Part shown: piece after piece, positions 10,573-18,383 of the stretch
Position numbering within the stretch: position 1 is the first letter of the stretch
Layout: each line of letters begins with the position of its first letter
NCBI GenBank assembly: GCA_025361205.1
Contig: JANYAS010000156.1
Coordinates: 1 to 64,000 of the forward strand
Reading direction: 5' to 3'
DNA from: Holophagaceae bacterium
GTDB taxonomy: Bacteria > Acidobacteriota > Holophagae > Holophagales > Holophagaceae
DNA: 64,000 nt
Notes under the pieces: model-generated
What the model was told of the DNA's origin: nothing
Seen by the model: the letters and a program-made list of their open reading frames with translations, nothing else
Database searches by the model: none
Program-made: the position numbers and the translations under genes

Positions 10573-11127
10573 ATGTCCGAAACCTACGTTCCCGAATCCC
10601 GCTGGCGCCTGGGGGTGGCGGCACTGCTGGTGGGCGGCGGCCTGCTGCTGGGCGGGATCGCCCTGGTGCGAGGTGGCTTTGGCGGCGGGTCTGAGGGCGC
10701 TTCGTCCGGCACGGACGTCAGCCGCGTGGCCTTCCGCGATGCGGACGGCAACCGGCACACGCTGGCAGACTACAAGGGGAAGGTGGTGCTGGTGGACGTG
10801 TGGGCGACCTGGTGCCCGCCTTGCCGCAAATCGCTGCCCGAAGTGGCGGAACTGCAGAAGGCCGGGGGCGAGACCTACGTTGTGCTGCCCATCTCCGTGG
10901 ACCGGGGTGGCTGGGGTGACGTGACCCCCTTCCTCGCCCAGAACCCGCAACTCACCCTGACAGCCTACGTGCCGGACGGGGCCAAGGCCCTGGATACCTT
11001 CGGGGAGATCCGCGGCATTCCCACCACGCTCGTGATCGACCGCCAGGGCCGCCTGGTGAAGCGCTGGTCGGGCTACGGCGAAGGCATGGCCCGGAAAGCC
11101 CTGGACGAGGCGCTGAAGGGGCGGTGA
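10573..11127 (+). CDS. TlpA-like membrane-anchored thioredoxin
   Basis: 184-residue thiol-disulfide protein. An N-terminal membrane anchor (residues about 14-35, LGVAALLVGGGLLLGGIAL) is followed by a Gly/Ser linker and a thioredoxin fold of the AhpC/TSA-Redoxin (TlpA/ResA) type. The redox site is WCPPC within VDVWATWCPPCRKSLPEV, and the conserved cis-Pro lies in IRGIPTTLVID. It should act on the outer face of the inner membrane, in disulfide reduction for cytochrome c maturation or similar. No ccm/ccs genes are in the window, so the target is unknown. Confidence 0.9.
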   Translation: MSETYVPESRWRLGVAALLVGGGLLLGGIALVRGGFGGGSEGASSGTDVSRVAFRDADGNRHTLADYKGKVVLVDVWATWCPPCRKSLPEVAELQKAGGETYVVLPISVDRGGWGDVTPFLAQNPQLTLTAYVPDGAKALDTFGEIRGIPTTLVIDRQGRLVKRWSGYGEGMARKALDEALKGR

Positions 11128-11234
11128 AGGGGCGGTGAAGGTGCCCCACCGGGACCACCGGCTGGCCCGGACGAATCAATGCGGCGTCGGTCAACTTCTA
11201 TGGTTGGATACCCGATGACATCGCAGGGGGAGTC

Positions 11235-11741
11235 ATGTCCCGTTATTGGTTGAGTCTGGTCGCCCTCCTCGCCTTGTCGGGGTGCCGGGACGATCCGCGC
11301 CGCATCGAGAACGAAAACCTCGGCTTTGCCGCCACCTTCCCCGGCCCGCCCAAGCTGCACCGGCACACGGACGCCGGGCCCTTCGGCGACGTGGAGTGGT
11401 TCGACCTGGCCATGAATCCGGCGGGCCGATTGGACGAGACCTTCAGCGTCGCAGTGGGCAACCTGCCACCGGGGGACAAAGGGGGGTCCAGCCCCCGGGA
11501 GATCCTGACCACCTTCCAGCATTTCCTGAGCTACCGTTTCGGCGTCATCCAGCGCACGGACCTGCCCACCACCAAGGGGCCCGGCTTCCGATACCGGGTG
11601 AAGGGTCCCACTGGCGGGGCCATCGAGGGCATCGTAGTGGTCCGCCGCGGCCGCCTGCACCATGCCCAGGCCATCGTGCGGAAGCCAGCCGATCCCCGCA
11701 CCTTGGCCTTCCTGGATGATTTCGAAGTGAGGACCCGCTAG
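11235..11741 (+). CDS. Hypothetical lipoprotein
   Basis: 168-residue protein with a signal peptide ending in the lipobox LSGC (residues about 14-17), so it is probably lipid-anchored. The mature part starts with ENENLGFAATFPGPPKL and has the look of the PsbP-like/DUF1795 lipoprotein group, small alpha-beta domains of unknown role, including GFRYRVKGPTGGAIEGIVVVRRGRL in two blocks. That resemblance is only my impression. It stands 107 bases after the TlpA-like gene. Confidence 0.65.
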   Translation: MSRYWLSLVALLALSGCRDDPRRIENENLGFAATFPGPPKLHRHTDAGPFGDVEWFDLAMNPAGRLDETFSVAVGNLPPGDKGGSSPREILTTFQHFLSYRFGVIQRTDLPTTKGPGFRYRVKGPTGGAIEGIVVVRRGRLHHAQAIVRKPADPRTLAFLDDFEVRTR

Positions 11742-11804
11742 GACCCGCCCCACGTTTCGGCCCCAAGGTGGGGAAGGGGCGGACGGGGCCGTGAGGTCAA
11801 GTTG

Positions 11805-11935
11805 CATTCAAAGATAAAGATCACCGCCAAGCCGCCAAGGCGCCAAGAACAGCAATGGCCTTGTCTGTTGCCCTTCTGGGCGTTCTTGGTGCCTTGGCGG
11901 TAAATGCCTTCCCTTTCGATTTGAACGCAAGTTGA
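11805..11935. repeat. Intergenic inverted repeat, CGCCAAG units
   Basis: This fills most of the 208-base gap between a lipoprotein gene and the HAD gene. The left arm 11821-11850 holds three units of the type CCGCCAAG, and the right arm 11882-11902 is its inverse (GTTCTTGGTGCCTTGGCGG), separated by about 31 bases. Outer flanks also pair: GTTGCATTCAAA on the left and TTTGAACGCAAGTTG on the right. The element at 18246-18375 has the same plan and shares the TGCATTCAA flank. Confidence 0.85.
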
Positions 11936-11949
11936 TATGAAGGCCACGA

Positions 11950-12627
11950 TCAGATGAACGGTTCGTCTCGTTCCCCACTCGGGCCAGAGGGGACCGTTCC
12001 GAGGGCAGTTTCGACGGCCGCGACCAGATGCTCCGCTAGGACGCCGGGATCCAAGATCGGGTGGTTCCCGGGCACCCCTTCGCCAATGCCCACGAAGGGC
12101 ATGCCAGCCGCTTGGGCGGCCGCCAGATCGTGGGGGCGGTCGCCCACGTAGAGGTGGGGCCCGGGACAGTTGCGGATGGCCAGCCGGAGCAGGTCTGCCC
12201 GGTCATGCCGGGGCAGGGAGCCCAGCCGATGGATGGCCGGATCGATGCCCAGCACTTTGGCCTTGAAGGCCAGCAACCCGGGAGCGTTGCCCGAGACTAG
12301 CCACACGCGGTGGGTGGCGGCGAGCTGGTGCATGCCCTCCAGAACCCCCCTGAAGGCGGTGGCCTCCCTGGCCCCCGGGGCAAAGGCCTCTCTGAACCGC
12401 GCAAGGCAGGCGGCTTCGTAGGCGGCATAGTCGGTCTCGTCCAGGCTTCGCCCGAAGCGCAGCTGGTGCAGCGTATCCACGATTTCCCAGTCCGTGGATC
12501 CGCCGCAGCGGCCCAGTTCCTCCACCGTGGGCGTTATTCCCCAGAGCCCGCCCAGGGCCTCGCGCAACAACACGAAACCAGAGCTGAAATGCCCCAGGGT
12601 CCCGTCGAGGTCGAAGCAGATCGGCAT
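11950..12627 (-). CDS. HAD-superfamily phosphatase (phosphoglycolate phosphatase-like)
   Basis: 225-residue haloacid dehalogenase hydrolase. Motif I is FDLDGTLGHF (nucleophile Asp and acid/base Asp), motif II is in WLVSGNAPG, and the metal-binding motif IV is YVGDRPHDLAAAQAAG. An inserted helical cap lies between motif I and II, as in phosphoglycolate phosphatases and beta-phosphoglucomutases. The substrate is not evident. I use the ATG at 12627, directly before the first motif; the frame is open to 12726 but would overlap the divergent neighbour. Confidence 0.8.
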   Translation of the reverse strand: MPICFDLDGTLGHFSSGFVLLREALGGLWGITPTVEELGRCGGSTDWEIVDTLHQLRFGRSLDETDYAAYEAACLARFREAFAPGAREATAFRGVLEGMHQLAATHRVWLVSGNAPGLLAFKAKVLGIDPAIHRLGSLPRHDRADLLRLAIRNCPGPHLYVGDRPHDLAAAQAAGMPFVGIGEGVPGNHPILDPGVLAEHLVAAVETALGTVPSGPSGERDEPFI

Positions 12628-12692
12628 AACGGCCCCCAACTCTGGTCCAGGATCGCACGGGGTGGCATCCTCAAAGGGAAGGCGGTTCCTTG

Positions 12693-13280
12693 ATGCGTGC
12701 TCTTTTGCTCCTTCTGGCTCTTTCATTATCGGCCCAGGCCCAGGAGGGATTGCGGTACCGCATGCAGCTGTGGATGCGCGGCGAAGCCCAGCCGCTGGAG
12801 GCTCGGTTCCGGCTCGCCTCGACCGCGGGGACGCGGAGCCACAACCATGTCCAGAAACCGCGCATGGGCGGCTGGCGCCTGGAGGCGGACCGCACCCAGG
12901 GCACCCCCTATGCCCAGGCCATGCTGCTCGGGCGCGCCGAACGGCTGCTCTACCTGGCGGGTCCCGCCCCCCAGACCCGGCCCGAGCCCATCTTTCTCCG
13001 CTTTGGCAATCGCCGCCTCCCCGTGTGGAGCCTGGAGATGCCGCGGGGCCTCCACGCCTACACGGTGCTGGTGGAGGTCGCTCCGAAGCTGTTGGCCCTA
13101 TGCGATTTCAGCGTCCGGTTCGAGCGCGGGGACGTTTCCCGTGTGGAACTGCACCTCGAAGAGCTGGACAGCACTGCTGGACTGGCACCCGCCGAGGCGG
13201 GCACCACCCTTCTCAGCACCCTCCAGGCCTGGGCGGCGGAAGCACAGCAAGACACCGATTCCGGTGTGACAGTCCACTAG
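12693..13280 (+). CDS. Hypothetical exported protein
   Basis: 195-residue protein with a clean signal peptide (MRALLLLLALSLSAQAQ, predicted cut after AQA). The mature part begins EGLRYRMQLWMRGEAQPLEARF and looks beta-rich; no known motif. The ATG at 12693 is preceded by AAGGGAAGG. A TTG three bases upstream is in frame. It ends two bases from the convergent gene at 13283, whose product is also an exported unknown. Function unknown. Confidence 0.65.
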   Translation: MRALLLLLALSLSAQAQEGLRYRMQLWMRGEAQPLEARFRLASTAGTRSHNHVQKPRMGGWRLEADRTQGTPYAQAMLLGRAERLLYLAGPAPQTRPEPIFLRFGNRRLPVWSLEMPRGLHAYTVLVEVAPKLLALCDFSVRFERGDVSRVELHLEELDSTAGLAPAEAGTTLLSTLQAWAAEAQQDTDSGVTVH

Positions 13281-13282
13281 CT

Positions 13283-14017
13283 CTAAATCACGGTGATGGT
13301 GGTGGTCTTCTTCGTCTGGATGGAGGCCCCGAACCCGGCGCTGTGTTCCTCGCTGATAGCCTTGATGACCACCAGGCGGGTGCCCACGCGGACGAACTGG
13401 CGTTCCTGTGTGTTGCCGCCCTCGAAGCTGATGAACAAACGGCTGCCCTTGTAGGCCACCGAACTGGAGAAGGCCAGGGGCAGGCCGTCGGTGCCAACCC
13501 ATACCTTGGCGTCGGCTCGGAGTTCCTTGAGGTATTTCCGCTGGCCCTCCGGGATTTTGGGCGTGAGTTTCAGCACCAGCAGCTTCGCGGGCCGCCCTTG
13601 CCAGACCTCGGACTTCTCCTCCTGCACCTGGGCCTCGGCGAGGTCCCGCAGCAGCGCTTCGGCGTGGTTCAGGGACTCGGCGGTCTCCAGAGGATCCACA
13701 TTCCGGAGGGCCAGGCGGGTCGGGGTGGTCCGGTCCGGGTCACGTTCCTGGGCCGCCAACTCCTTGAGGGCCTGCTGGAGGGTCGGCCGGGCCCAGGTTA
13801 CCCGGAGACCCAGGGGTCCATCCTCCAACTGGGCGGCGATCTTTCCCTGGCTCACGATGGGTTTCTTGTCATCCGTGGTCTGGCGCCAGAAGCTGTGCTC
13901 CAGCGACGCCTTCACCGGGTCCCCACCCTGGAGCTTCTGGAGGCTGGCCCGCAGGTCGTCGAGGCCATTGGCCGACAGCGGCAAGACCATGAAAAACAGA
14001 GAGATGGATGCGCGCAT
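13283..14017 (-). CDS. Hypothetical exported protein
   Basis: 244-residue protein with an apparent signal sequence (MRASISLFFMVLPLSANG). The mature domain contains SFWRQTTDDKKPIVSQGKI, a basic/acidic helical middle (residues about 110-140) and beta strands such as AKVWVGTDGLPLAFSSSV and RLFISFEGG, ending in a Thr-rich KKTTTITVI tail. The strands resemble LolA/LolB-like or outer-membrane lipoprotein-sorting folds, but I cannot assign a family. Convergent with the gene at 12693. Confidence 0.6.
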   Translation of the reverse strand: MRASISLFFMVLPLSANGLDDLRASLQKLQGGDPVKASLEHSFWRQTTDDKKPIVSQGKIAAQLEDGPLGLRVTWARPTLQQALKELAAQERDPDRTTPTRLALRNVDPLETAESLNHAEALLRDLAEAQVQEEKSEVWQGRPAKLLVLKLTPKIPEGQRKYLKELRADAKVWVGTDGLPLAFSSSVAYKGSRLFISFEGGNTQERQFVRVGTRLVVIKAISEEHSAGFGASIQTKKTTTITVI

Positions 14018-14099
14018 GACGACCTCACGGTTGTCCTAGGGATGCTCAGCTTCAGGATACGGTTCCCAAGGGTTATTCTGGAGCACTCGGAGGGGTCAC

Positions 14100-15467
14100 G
14101 TGGGGTTCAGGGACGAATGTGGGGTGTTCGGGATCTGCCACCAGGTTGAGGCTTCCCGGCAAACCTATTTGGGCCTCTATGCCCTGCAGCATCGTGGCCA
14201 GGAGGCGGCGGGCATCTGTTCGGGCGACGAGGCGGGACTCCACCTCCACAAGGCCCTGGGCTACGTGGCGGACGTGTTCTCCGAGGCCGTGCTGGACGCC
14301 CTGCCAGGGGATTCGGCCATCGGCCACACGCGCTACTCCACCACCGGTGGCAATGTGGCCTCGGCGGCCCATCCCTTCCTGATCCACGGGCGCTTCGGCC
14401 AGGTGGCCCTCTGTCACAACGGGAACCTGACCAACACCGAGGAACTGCGTGCCCGGCTCATCGCCGAGGGCCACACCTTCACCAGTCCCTCCGATAGCGA
14501 GGTGCTGCTGGCCCTCATCAATCGGGCCCCGGCGGACTCGCTGGAGGATGCCGTGGTCTCGGCCCTGCGCGAGGCCGAGGGCGCCTACTCGCTGCTGATC
14601 CTCACGGAGGACGCCCTCATCGCCGCCCGGGATCCCCACGGCTTCCGGCCCCTGGCCATGGGTTACATGAATGGGACCACGGTGTTCAGCTCCGAGACCT
14701 GCGCCTTCGACCTGGTGGGCGCCACCTACATCCGCGATGTGGAGCCTGGCGAAATGGTGGTGGTGCCCCGGGGCGACGGGGAGGTCCAGTCCCGGTTCCC
14801 TTTGCCCAGGGTGCAGGCCAAGCCCTGCGTCTTCGAGCACATCTACTTCGCCCGGCCCGATTCCCTGGTCTACGGCAAGAGCGTGATGGTGGCCCGGCGC
14901 GAGATGGGGCGGCGGCTCGCCCTGCGCCACCCTGTGGACGCGGATCTCATCGTGCCCGTGCCCGACAGCGGCGTGAGCGCGGCACTGGGCTACTCGGAGC
15001 AGTCCGGGATCCCCTTTGACTTCGGCATCATCCGCAACCACTACGTGGGCCGCACCTTCATCGAGCCCAAGCAGAGCATCCGCAGCTTCGGCGTGAAGGT
15101 GAAGCTCAACCCCGTGCGTCACCTGCTTGCGGGCAAGCGCGTGGTGCTGGTGGACGACAGCATCGTGCGCGGCACCACCAGCAAGAAGATCGTGCAGATG
15201 GTGCGCGAGGCCGGGGCCAAGGAAGTGCACATGCGGATCGCCTGTCCGCCCACTACCCACTCCTGCTTCTACGGCATCGACACGCCCAGCCGGCAGCACC
15301 TCATCGCCTCGCACATGTCCCTCGCGGAGATCACCGCCTTCGTGGAGGCTGACACCCTCAGCTACCTCGACCTGAAGGATCTCGAAGGCTGCATGGGGGA
15401 CGACGGCCAGGGCTTCTGCTATGCCTGCTTCACGGGCGACTACCCGGTCCCGCCCCCCGGGACCTAG
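14100..15467 (+). CDS. purF: Amidophosphoribosyltransferase
   Basis: 455-residue first enzyme of de novo purine synthesis, making 5-phosphoribosylamine from PRPP and glutamine. It starts at GTG (14100) behind GGAGGGG. A six-residue propeptide MGFRDE precedes the catalytic N-terminal cysteine of CGVFGI, as in processed Bacillus-type enzymes. The PRPP site is VVLVDDSIVRGTTSKKI. Cysteines in KPCVFEHIYFARPDS, HSCFYGID and FCYACFTGDYP match the four iron-sulfur ligands of the B. subtilis type, so an Fe-S cluster is expected. A small gene of unknown function follows after two bases. Confidence 0.96.
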   Translation: MGFRDECGVFGICHQVEASRQTYLGLYALQHRGQEAAGICSGDEAGLHLHKALGYVADVFSEAVLDALPGDSAIGHTRYSTTGGNVASAAHPFLIHGRFGQVALCHNGNLTNTEELRARLIAEGHTFTSPSDSEVLLALINRAPADSLEDAVVSALREAEGAYSLLILTEDALIAARDPHGFRPLAMGYMNGTTVFSSETCAFDLVGATYIRDVEPGEMVVVPRGDGEVQSRFPLPRVQAKPCVFEHIYFARPDSLVYGKSVMVARREMGRRLALRHPVDADLIVPVPDSGVSAALGYSEQSGIPFDFGIIRNHYVGRTFIEPKQSIRSFGVKVKLNPVRHLLAGKRVVLVDDSIVRGTTSKKIVQMVREAGAKEVHMRIACPPTTHSCFYGIDTPSRQHLIASHMSLAEITAFVEADTLSYLDLKDLEGCMGDDGQGFCYACFTGDYPVPPPGT

Positions 15468-15469
15468 GC

Positions 15470-15814
15470 ATGGTTGGTTCGGGTCCCGCTGGTTCACCCC
15501 AAGCCCGCTTCGAGGATGGCCTCCGCTTTCTGGCGACGGCTCTGGCCATGGAAGTGGACCACAGCCACAACGCGGCCATCGTGACCACAGCCTGCGACGC
15601 CATCCAGTGCTTCATGGTGACCTTCGAGGCTGCGGCCCGGCGGCATCTGGCGGATCCTGAAGGCGAGGTCAAGCGCCTGCGCGGCCAACTGGAGGCCCTG
15701 CTCACCCCCCGTCAGTCTCCCGAGGCGGCCGCCCGGCACGCCCTCGATGCGGCCCTCCTGGCGCGTAATCAGGCCGCTCGGCTGCTGCCCAAGCTGATCG
15801 CGGAAGATCTCTAG
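15470..15814 (+). CDS. Hypothetical protein downstream of purF
   Basis: 114-residue, mostly helical, Ala/Arg/Glu-rich protein without a signal peptide. Its ATG is two bases after the purF stop, so it is very probably cotranscribed and perhaps coupled. The core ALAMEVDHSHNAAIVTTACD and the helices FEAAARRHLADPEGEV and PEAAARHALDAALLARN suggest a helical bundle, loosely like HEPN-type domains. No catalytic motif is seen. It ends tail to tail with the next gene: the two stop codons share a CTAG. Confidence 0.6.
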   Translation: MVGSGPAGSPQARFEDGLRFLATALAMEVDHSHNAAIVTTACDAIQCFMVTFEAAARRHLADPEGEVKRLRGQLEALLTPRQSPEAAARHALDAALLARNQAARLLPKLIAEDL

Positions 15815-16188
15815 AAATTCGCCCGTCCCAACGGAACGTTGCGCGGCACGGGGTTTCCGCCGAACCGGTCCACGGGCAGGGTCGCCGAGGCGAGGTCCAT
15901 GCCCGGCCCCGTGGCCCCGAGGGAGCGGTAGAACTTCTGGAGATCCTCCCGGAACCAGACCAGGAATTCCTGGAAAGCCACCTGACGCAGTTCTTCCCTG
16001 CTGAGTTCCCCCACCACCTCCACCACGGCAGAGGCCGATTCCGGAGCTGTGCGGAAGGTCTTCCAGGGCTGGGAGCCATCGGCCGAATCCCCGAGGACCC
16101 GCGATAGGAACCCCACGTCCCGGCCGGGCTGCGGGGGCTCGCTGGCCCCCAAGCCCACGGCGATACAAAGGCAGATCAAAACGCGCAT
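15811..16188 (-). CDS. Hypothetical exported protein
   Basis: 125-residue protein with an N-terminal signal (MRVLICLCIAVGLGASEP). The mature part has a Glu/Phe-rich helical stretch, LSREELRQVAFQEFLVWF followed by REDLQKFYRSL, and a Pro/Gly-rich end. I do not recognise it. The start at 16188 is chosen because a signal peptide begins there; the frame extends to 16455, but that part is translated repeat sequence. The gap to miaA holds a 7-base-period inverted repeat. Confidence 0.55.
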   Translation of the reverse strand: MRVLICLCIAVGLGASEPPQPGRDVGFLSRVLGDSADGSQPWKTFRTAPESASAVVEVVGELSREELRQVAFQEFLVWFREDLQKFYRSLGATGPGMDLASATLPVDRFGGNPVPRNVPLGRANF

Positions 16189-16234
16189 GGCCTTGAAATG
16201 TCCCCAGCCGTGCCGAGGTTCCCGGTCCCAGCGG

Positions 16235-16373
16235 GTGGCTGTGGGCCGTAGGCTGTAGGCTGTAGGTTCAAAGGGAGGCGGTCCGGTGGACCGCACCAGT
16301 TCTGACCTGGGACCTGCCGCCATCATGGGTGCTGCCACCCCACAGTCCACAGCCCAAAGGCCACAGCCCAACA
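16235..16373. repeat. Intergenic inverted repeat with 7-base units (CTGTAGG type)
   Basis: The gap between the divergent starts at 16188 and 16376 is almost filled by this element. The left arm 16235-16266 contains units GTGGCTG, TGGGCCG, TAGGCTG and TAGGCTG; the right arm 16336-16373 runs the other way (CACAGTC, CACAGCC and similar). The centre has a perfect hairpin, GCGGTCC-GGT-GGACCGC at 16278-16294. Related arms occur at 55545-55572 and 56549-56579. Confidence 0.8.
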
Positions 16374-16375
16374 CC

Positions 16376-17257
16376 ATGCCCATCGCCATCCTTGGACCCA
16401 CGGCCTCCGGCAAATCCACCCTCGGGTTGGCCGTGGCCAGGCACCTCGGGGGCACCGTGGTGAACGGGGATCCCTACCAGGCCATCGCGGGCCTGGCCAT
16501 CGGCACGGGGCAGCCGGACGAAACCGAACGGGGGGGCGTTTCCCACGTGGGGTACGGGGTCCTGCCCCTTGCCTCGCGGCCCAACCCGACGTCCTTTGGG
16601 GACCTGGCGCGGGGTTGGCTCTCGGCCAGCCGCGAGCCGGTGCTGGTGACGGGGTCGGGTCTCTACCTCCGCGGCATCTGGAACCAGCTCAACGACTTCC
16701 CGCAGGTGGATCCCGCCCTGGTCGAGCGGGTGCGCCGCTGGGGTGGGGAACTTGGCGCGCCCATCCTCCACCGCTACCTAGCGGCGGTGGATCCCATCCG
16801 GGCCGCGAGCCTTCATCCCAATGATCGGGCCCGGGTGCAGCGGGCCCTGGCCCTGCACTTGGCCACGGGACAGGCGCCCTCGAGCCTGCTGTCTGGACCG
16901 CAGACCGGGATTCCCCTGGGATGGCGCGTGCTGGTGGTCACGCCCGGTCGAGAGCAGCGCCGGGACCGCGTGGTGGCGCGAGTGGCCGAGCAGGTGAGGG
17001 CCGGCTGGCCGGCGGAGGTGGCCCGGCTGGTGGCGGCTGGCCATGGGTCGGACCTGATGGCCCTGCGGGCCCTGGGCTATCTCGCCTGGATGGCCGGCGG
17101 CAACCCCGAAAAGATCCAGGCGACGGTGGTGCAGGAGACCCAGGCCTACGCCAAGCGCCAGGCCACCTGGTTCCGCAACCAGCTGCCGGGGGCTTCGGTG
17201 TGGGATCCCGATGCCGAGCCCCTGGAGGCGGCCTTTTTTCGGCTGGGGCTGCCATGA
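16376..17257 (+). CDS. miaA: tRNA dimethylallyltransferase
   Basis: 293-residue isopentenyl-tRNA transferase that prenylates A37 of tRNAs reading U-starting codons, using DMAPP. The P-loop is GPTASGKST at residues 7-15. The next family motif is altered: the usual DS-x-x-x-Y-x-x-M-DIGTAKP appears as GDPYQAIAGLAIGTGQP, keeping the Asp and the IGT. GSGLYLRGI and the C-terminal QTQAYAKRQ-TWFRNQ-like block (ETQAYAKRQATWFRNQ) are conserved. The ATG at 16376 is the last before the P-loop; the upstream frame is repeat sequence. Confidence 0.9.
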   Translation: MPIAILGPTASGKSTLGLAVARHLGGTVVNGDPYQAIAGLAIGTGQPDETERGGVSHVGYGVLPLASRPNPTSFGDLARGWLSASREPVLVTGSGLYLRGIWNQLNDFPQVDPALVERVRRWGGELGAPILHRYLAAVDPIRAASLHPNDRARVQRALALHLATGQAPSSLLSGPQTGIPLGWRVLVVTPGREQRRDRVVARVAEQVRAGWPAEVARLVAAGHGSDLMALRALGYLAWMAGGNPEKIQATVVQETQAYAKRQATWFRNQLPGASVWDPDAEPLEAAFFRLGLP

Positions 17258-17261
17258 ATCG

Positions 17262-17395
17262 AAACCACAAATGGAAAGAGAAAATGGGCCACAAAGGGTA
17301 CAAAAAGGTACAAAGAGAAAAAGAGCTGTGGCTGCTTGGCCCCTTTGTGTCCTTTGTGTCCTTTGTGGCTATTCCTTCTTTTTGTGGCCCGCTGC
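17262..17395. repeat. Intergenic inverted repeat, CACAAAGG units
   Basis: Located just after the miaA stop, in the 223-base gap before the next gene. The left arm at 17287-17320 holds GGCCACAAAGGGTACAAA and further units; the right arm at 17342-17390 is CTTTGTGTCCTTTGTGTCC and CTTTGTGG. The period is 9 bases. The same CACAAAG family occurs at 19348-19375 and 19483-19504. The remaining bases to 17480 hold no gene that I can see. Confidence 0.85.
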
Positions 17396-17480
17396 GGCTT
17401 CCCCTCTTTAAATCTGGCCTCGCCAAGAACCCTTCAAAACCTTGGGTTTATGCCGTGCCAACCAAGACCTTGGGGCTGAT

Positions 17481-18230
17481 ATGAGGCCAACCATCTGGCA
17501 CGCAGGGCGGACGTCGCTGGAGCTGCTGCGCGGGGCGGACTGGGCGTGGATCGGTCTGCGTTCCAGCGATGGGTTGAATCGCCTCCACAGCGACCTACTG
17601 GTGGCCCTGGACCGGCTCTTCATCGAGTTGCGCTGGGCGGGGGTCCGCCGGGTGGCCCTGAGTGGCGCGGGCTGGGTTACGGGCGAGCTATCTGGGCTTT
17701 GCCCAGACAGCTCGCGGGGGGTTCCGGGGGGGACATCGCGAGCGCCAGGAAGCTGGCGGTCCCCCCCGGTCACATCAGCCCGGGGGCACCACTTCTGCGC
17801 GGGGGCGGACTTGCATGAGGTGGGCGCCCTGGATCCCGTCTCCGCCGAACCCTTCGCCCGGCGGGGCCAGCGCGTGATGACCCACCTGCTCTGGCCGGGG
17901 TGGCGGAGTCTCACGGTGATTTCCGGTGTGGCCATGGGGGGCGGTTGCGACCTGGCCCTGCACTGCCAGGAACGGTGGGCCGTGGCGGCCGATCCCACCA
18001 CTGGCAAGGGCGGCCTGCGCCTGGCCCATCCCGCCGCGAAGCACGGCATCCTCACGGGCTTCGGCGGCACGGTGCGCCTGCCGGAGCTCCTGGGCCACGA
18101 AGGAGCGAATCGCCTGTTCCGGCAATTCGAGACCTGGGATGAGGGAACGGCCCTGGCCGCAGGAGCCGTCCACCGGGTGGTGGATCCGGATTCCGTGCGG
18201 GTCGAAACCCTGACATGGCTTCAGGACTAG
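17481..18230 (+). CDS. Enoyl-CoA hydratase/isomerase-family protein with in-frame insertion
   Basis: 249 residues of crotonase fold. Crotonase landmarks are the first oxyanion-hole strand HHFCAGADL (residues 103-111), the second GVAMGGGCDLALHC and GFGGTVRLPELLG. Directly before HHFCAGADL the expected continuous strand VRRVALSGAG is interrupted by about 37 residues (65-101) rich in Gly, Pro, Ser and Trp that have no counterpart in the family. At DNA level this block is a set of nested palindromes (see the repeat at 17668-17783). The two glutamates used by hydratases are not evident (AAKHGIL replaces P-E-x-x-x-G), so a different reaction, or loss of activity, is possible. Start at the ATG at 17481. 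Confidence 0.75.
   Translation: MRPTIWHAGRTSLELLRGADWAWIGLRSSDGLNRLHSDLLVALDRLFIELRWAGVRRVALSGAGWVTGELSGLCPDSSRGVPGGTSRAPGSWRSPPVTSARGHHFCAGADLHEVGALDPVSAEPFARRGQRVMTHLLWPGWRSLTVISGVAMGGGCDLALHCQERWAVAADPTTGKGGLRLAHPAAKHGILTGFGGTVRLPELLGHEGANRLFRQFETWDEGTALAAGAVHRVVDPDSVRVETLTWLQD
17668..17783. repeat. Palindromic element inserted in frame in a coding sequence
   Basis: Hairpin one: arms 17683-17697 and 17701-17715 pair at 14 of 15 positions with a TTT loop. Hairpin two: arms 17724-17734 (CCGGGGGGGAC) and 17759-17769 (GTCCCCCCCGG) pair perfectly and enclose a smaller CGCCAG-GAAG-CTGGCG hairpin. Outermost flanks GGGCTGGGTTAC and GTCACATCAGCCC also pair approximately. The inserted part, about 111-114 bases, keeps the reading frame and has no stop in it. 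Confidence 0.8.
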
Positions 18231-18245
18231 GGCGTCATGGAGTGC

Positions 18246-18375
18246 ATTCAATAGGTCAGAGCTCACCACCAAGACACCAAGGACACCAAGAAAAGCCAAA
18301 GCCAATGCTCACGCAGTTCTTGGTGTCCTTGGTGCCTTGGTAGTGAAAGATTTTCTTCTTTCGCCCTGAACGTTC
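18246..18375. repeat. Intergenic inverted repeat, CACCAAGGA units
   Basis: Fills the 153-base gap between the crotonase-like gene and the convergent YIP1 gene. The left arm 18263-18292 has three units of ACCAAGGAC type; the right arm 18317-18345 is the inverse (TTCTTGGTGTCCTTGGTG and onward), with a 24-base loop. The outer flank TGCATTCAA is shared with the element at 11805-11935, and both right flanks carry CTTTCG followed by TGAACG, so they are members of one family. Confidence 0.88.
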
Positions 18376-18383
18376 GTCGGTAA

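Noticed and set aside
12310..14149. Plus-strand open frame of over 500 codons crossing three genes (12494-14149)
   Set aside because: It covers the HAD gene, an exported-protein gene in another frame and an antisense gene; its Pro/Arg/Gly composition is that of a shadow frame.
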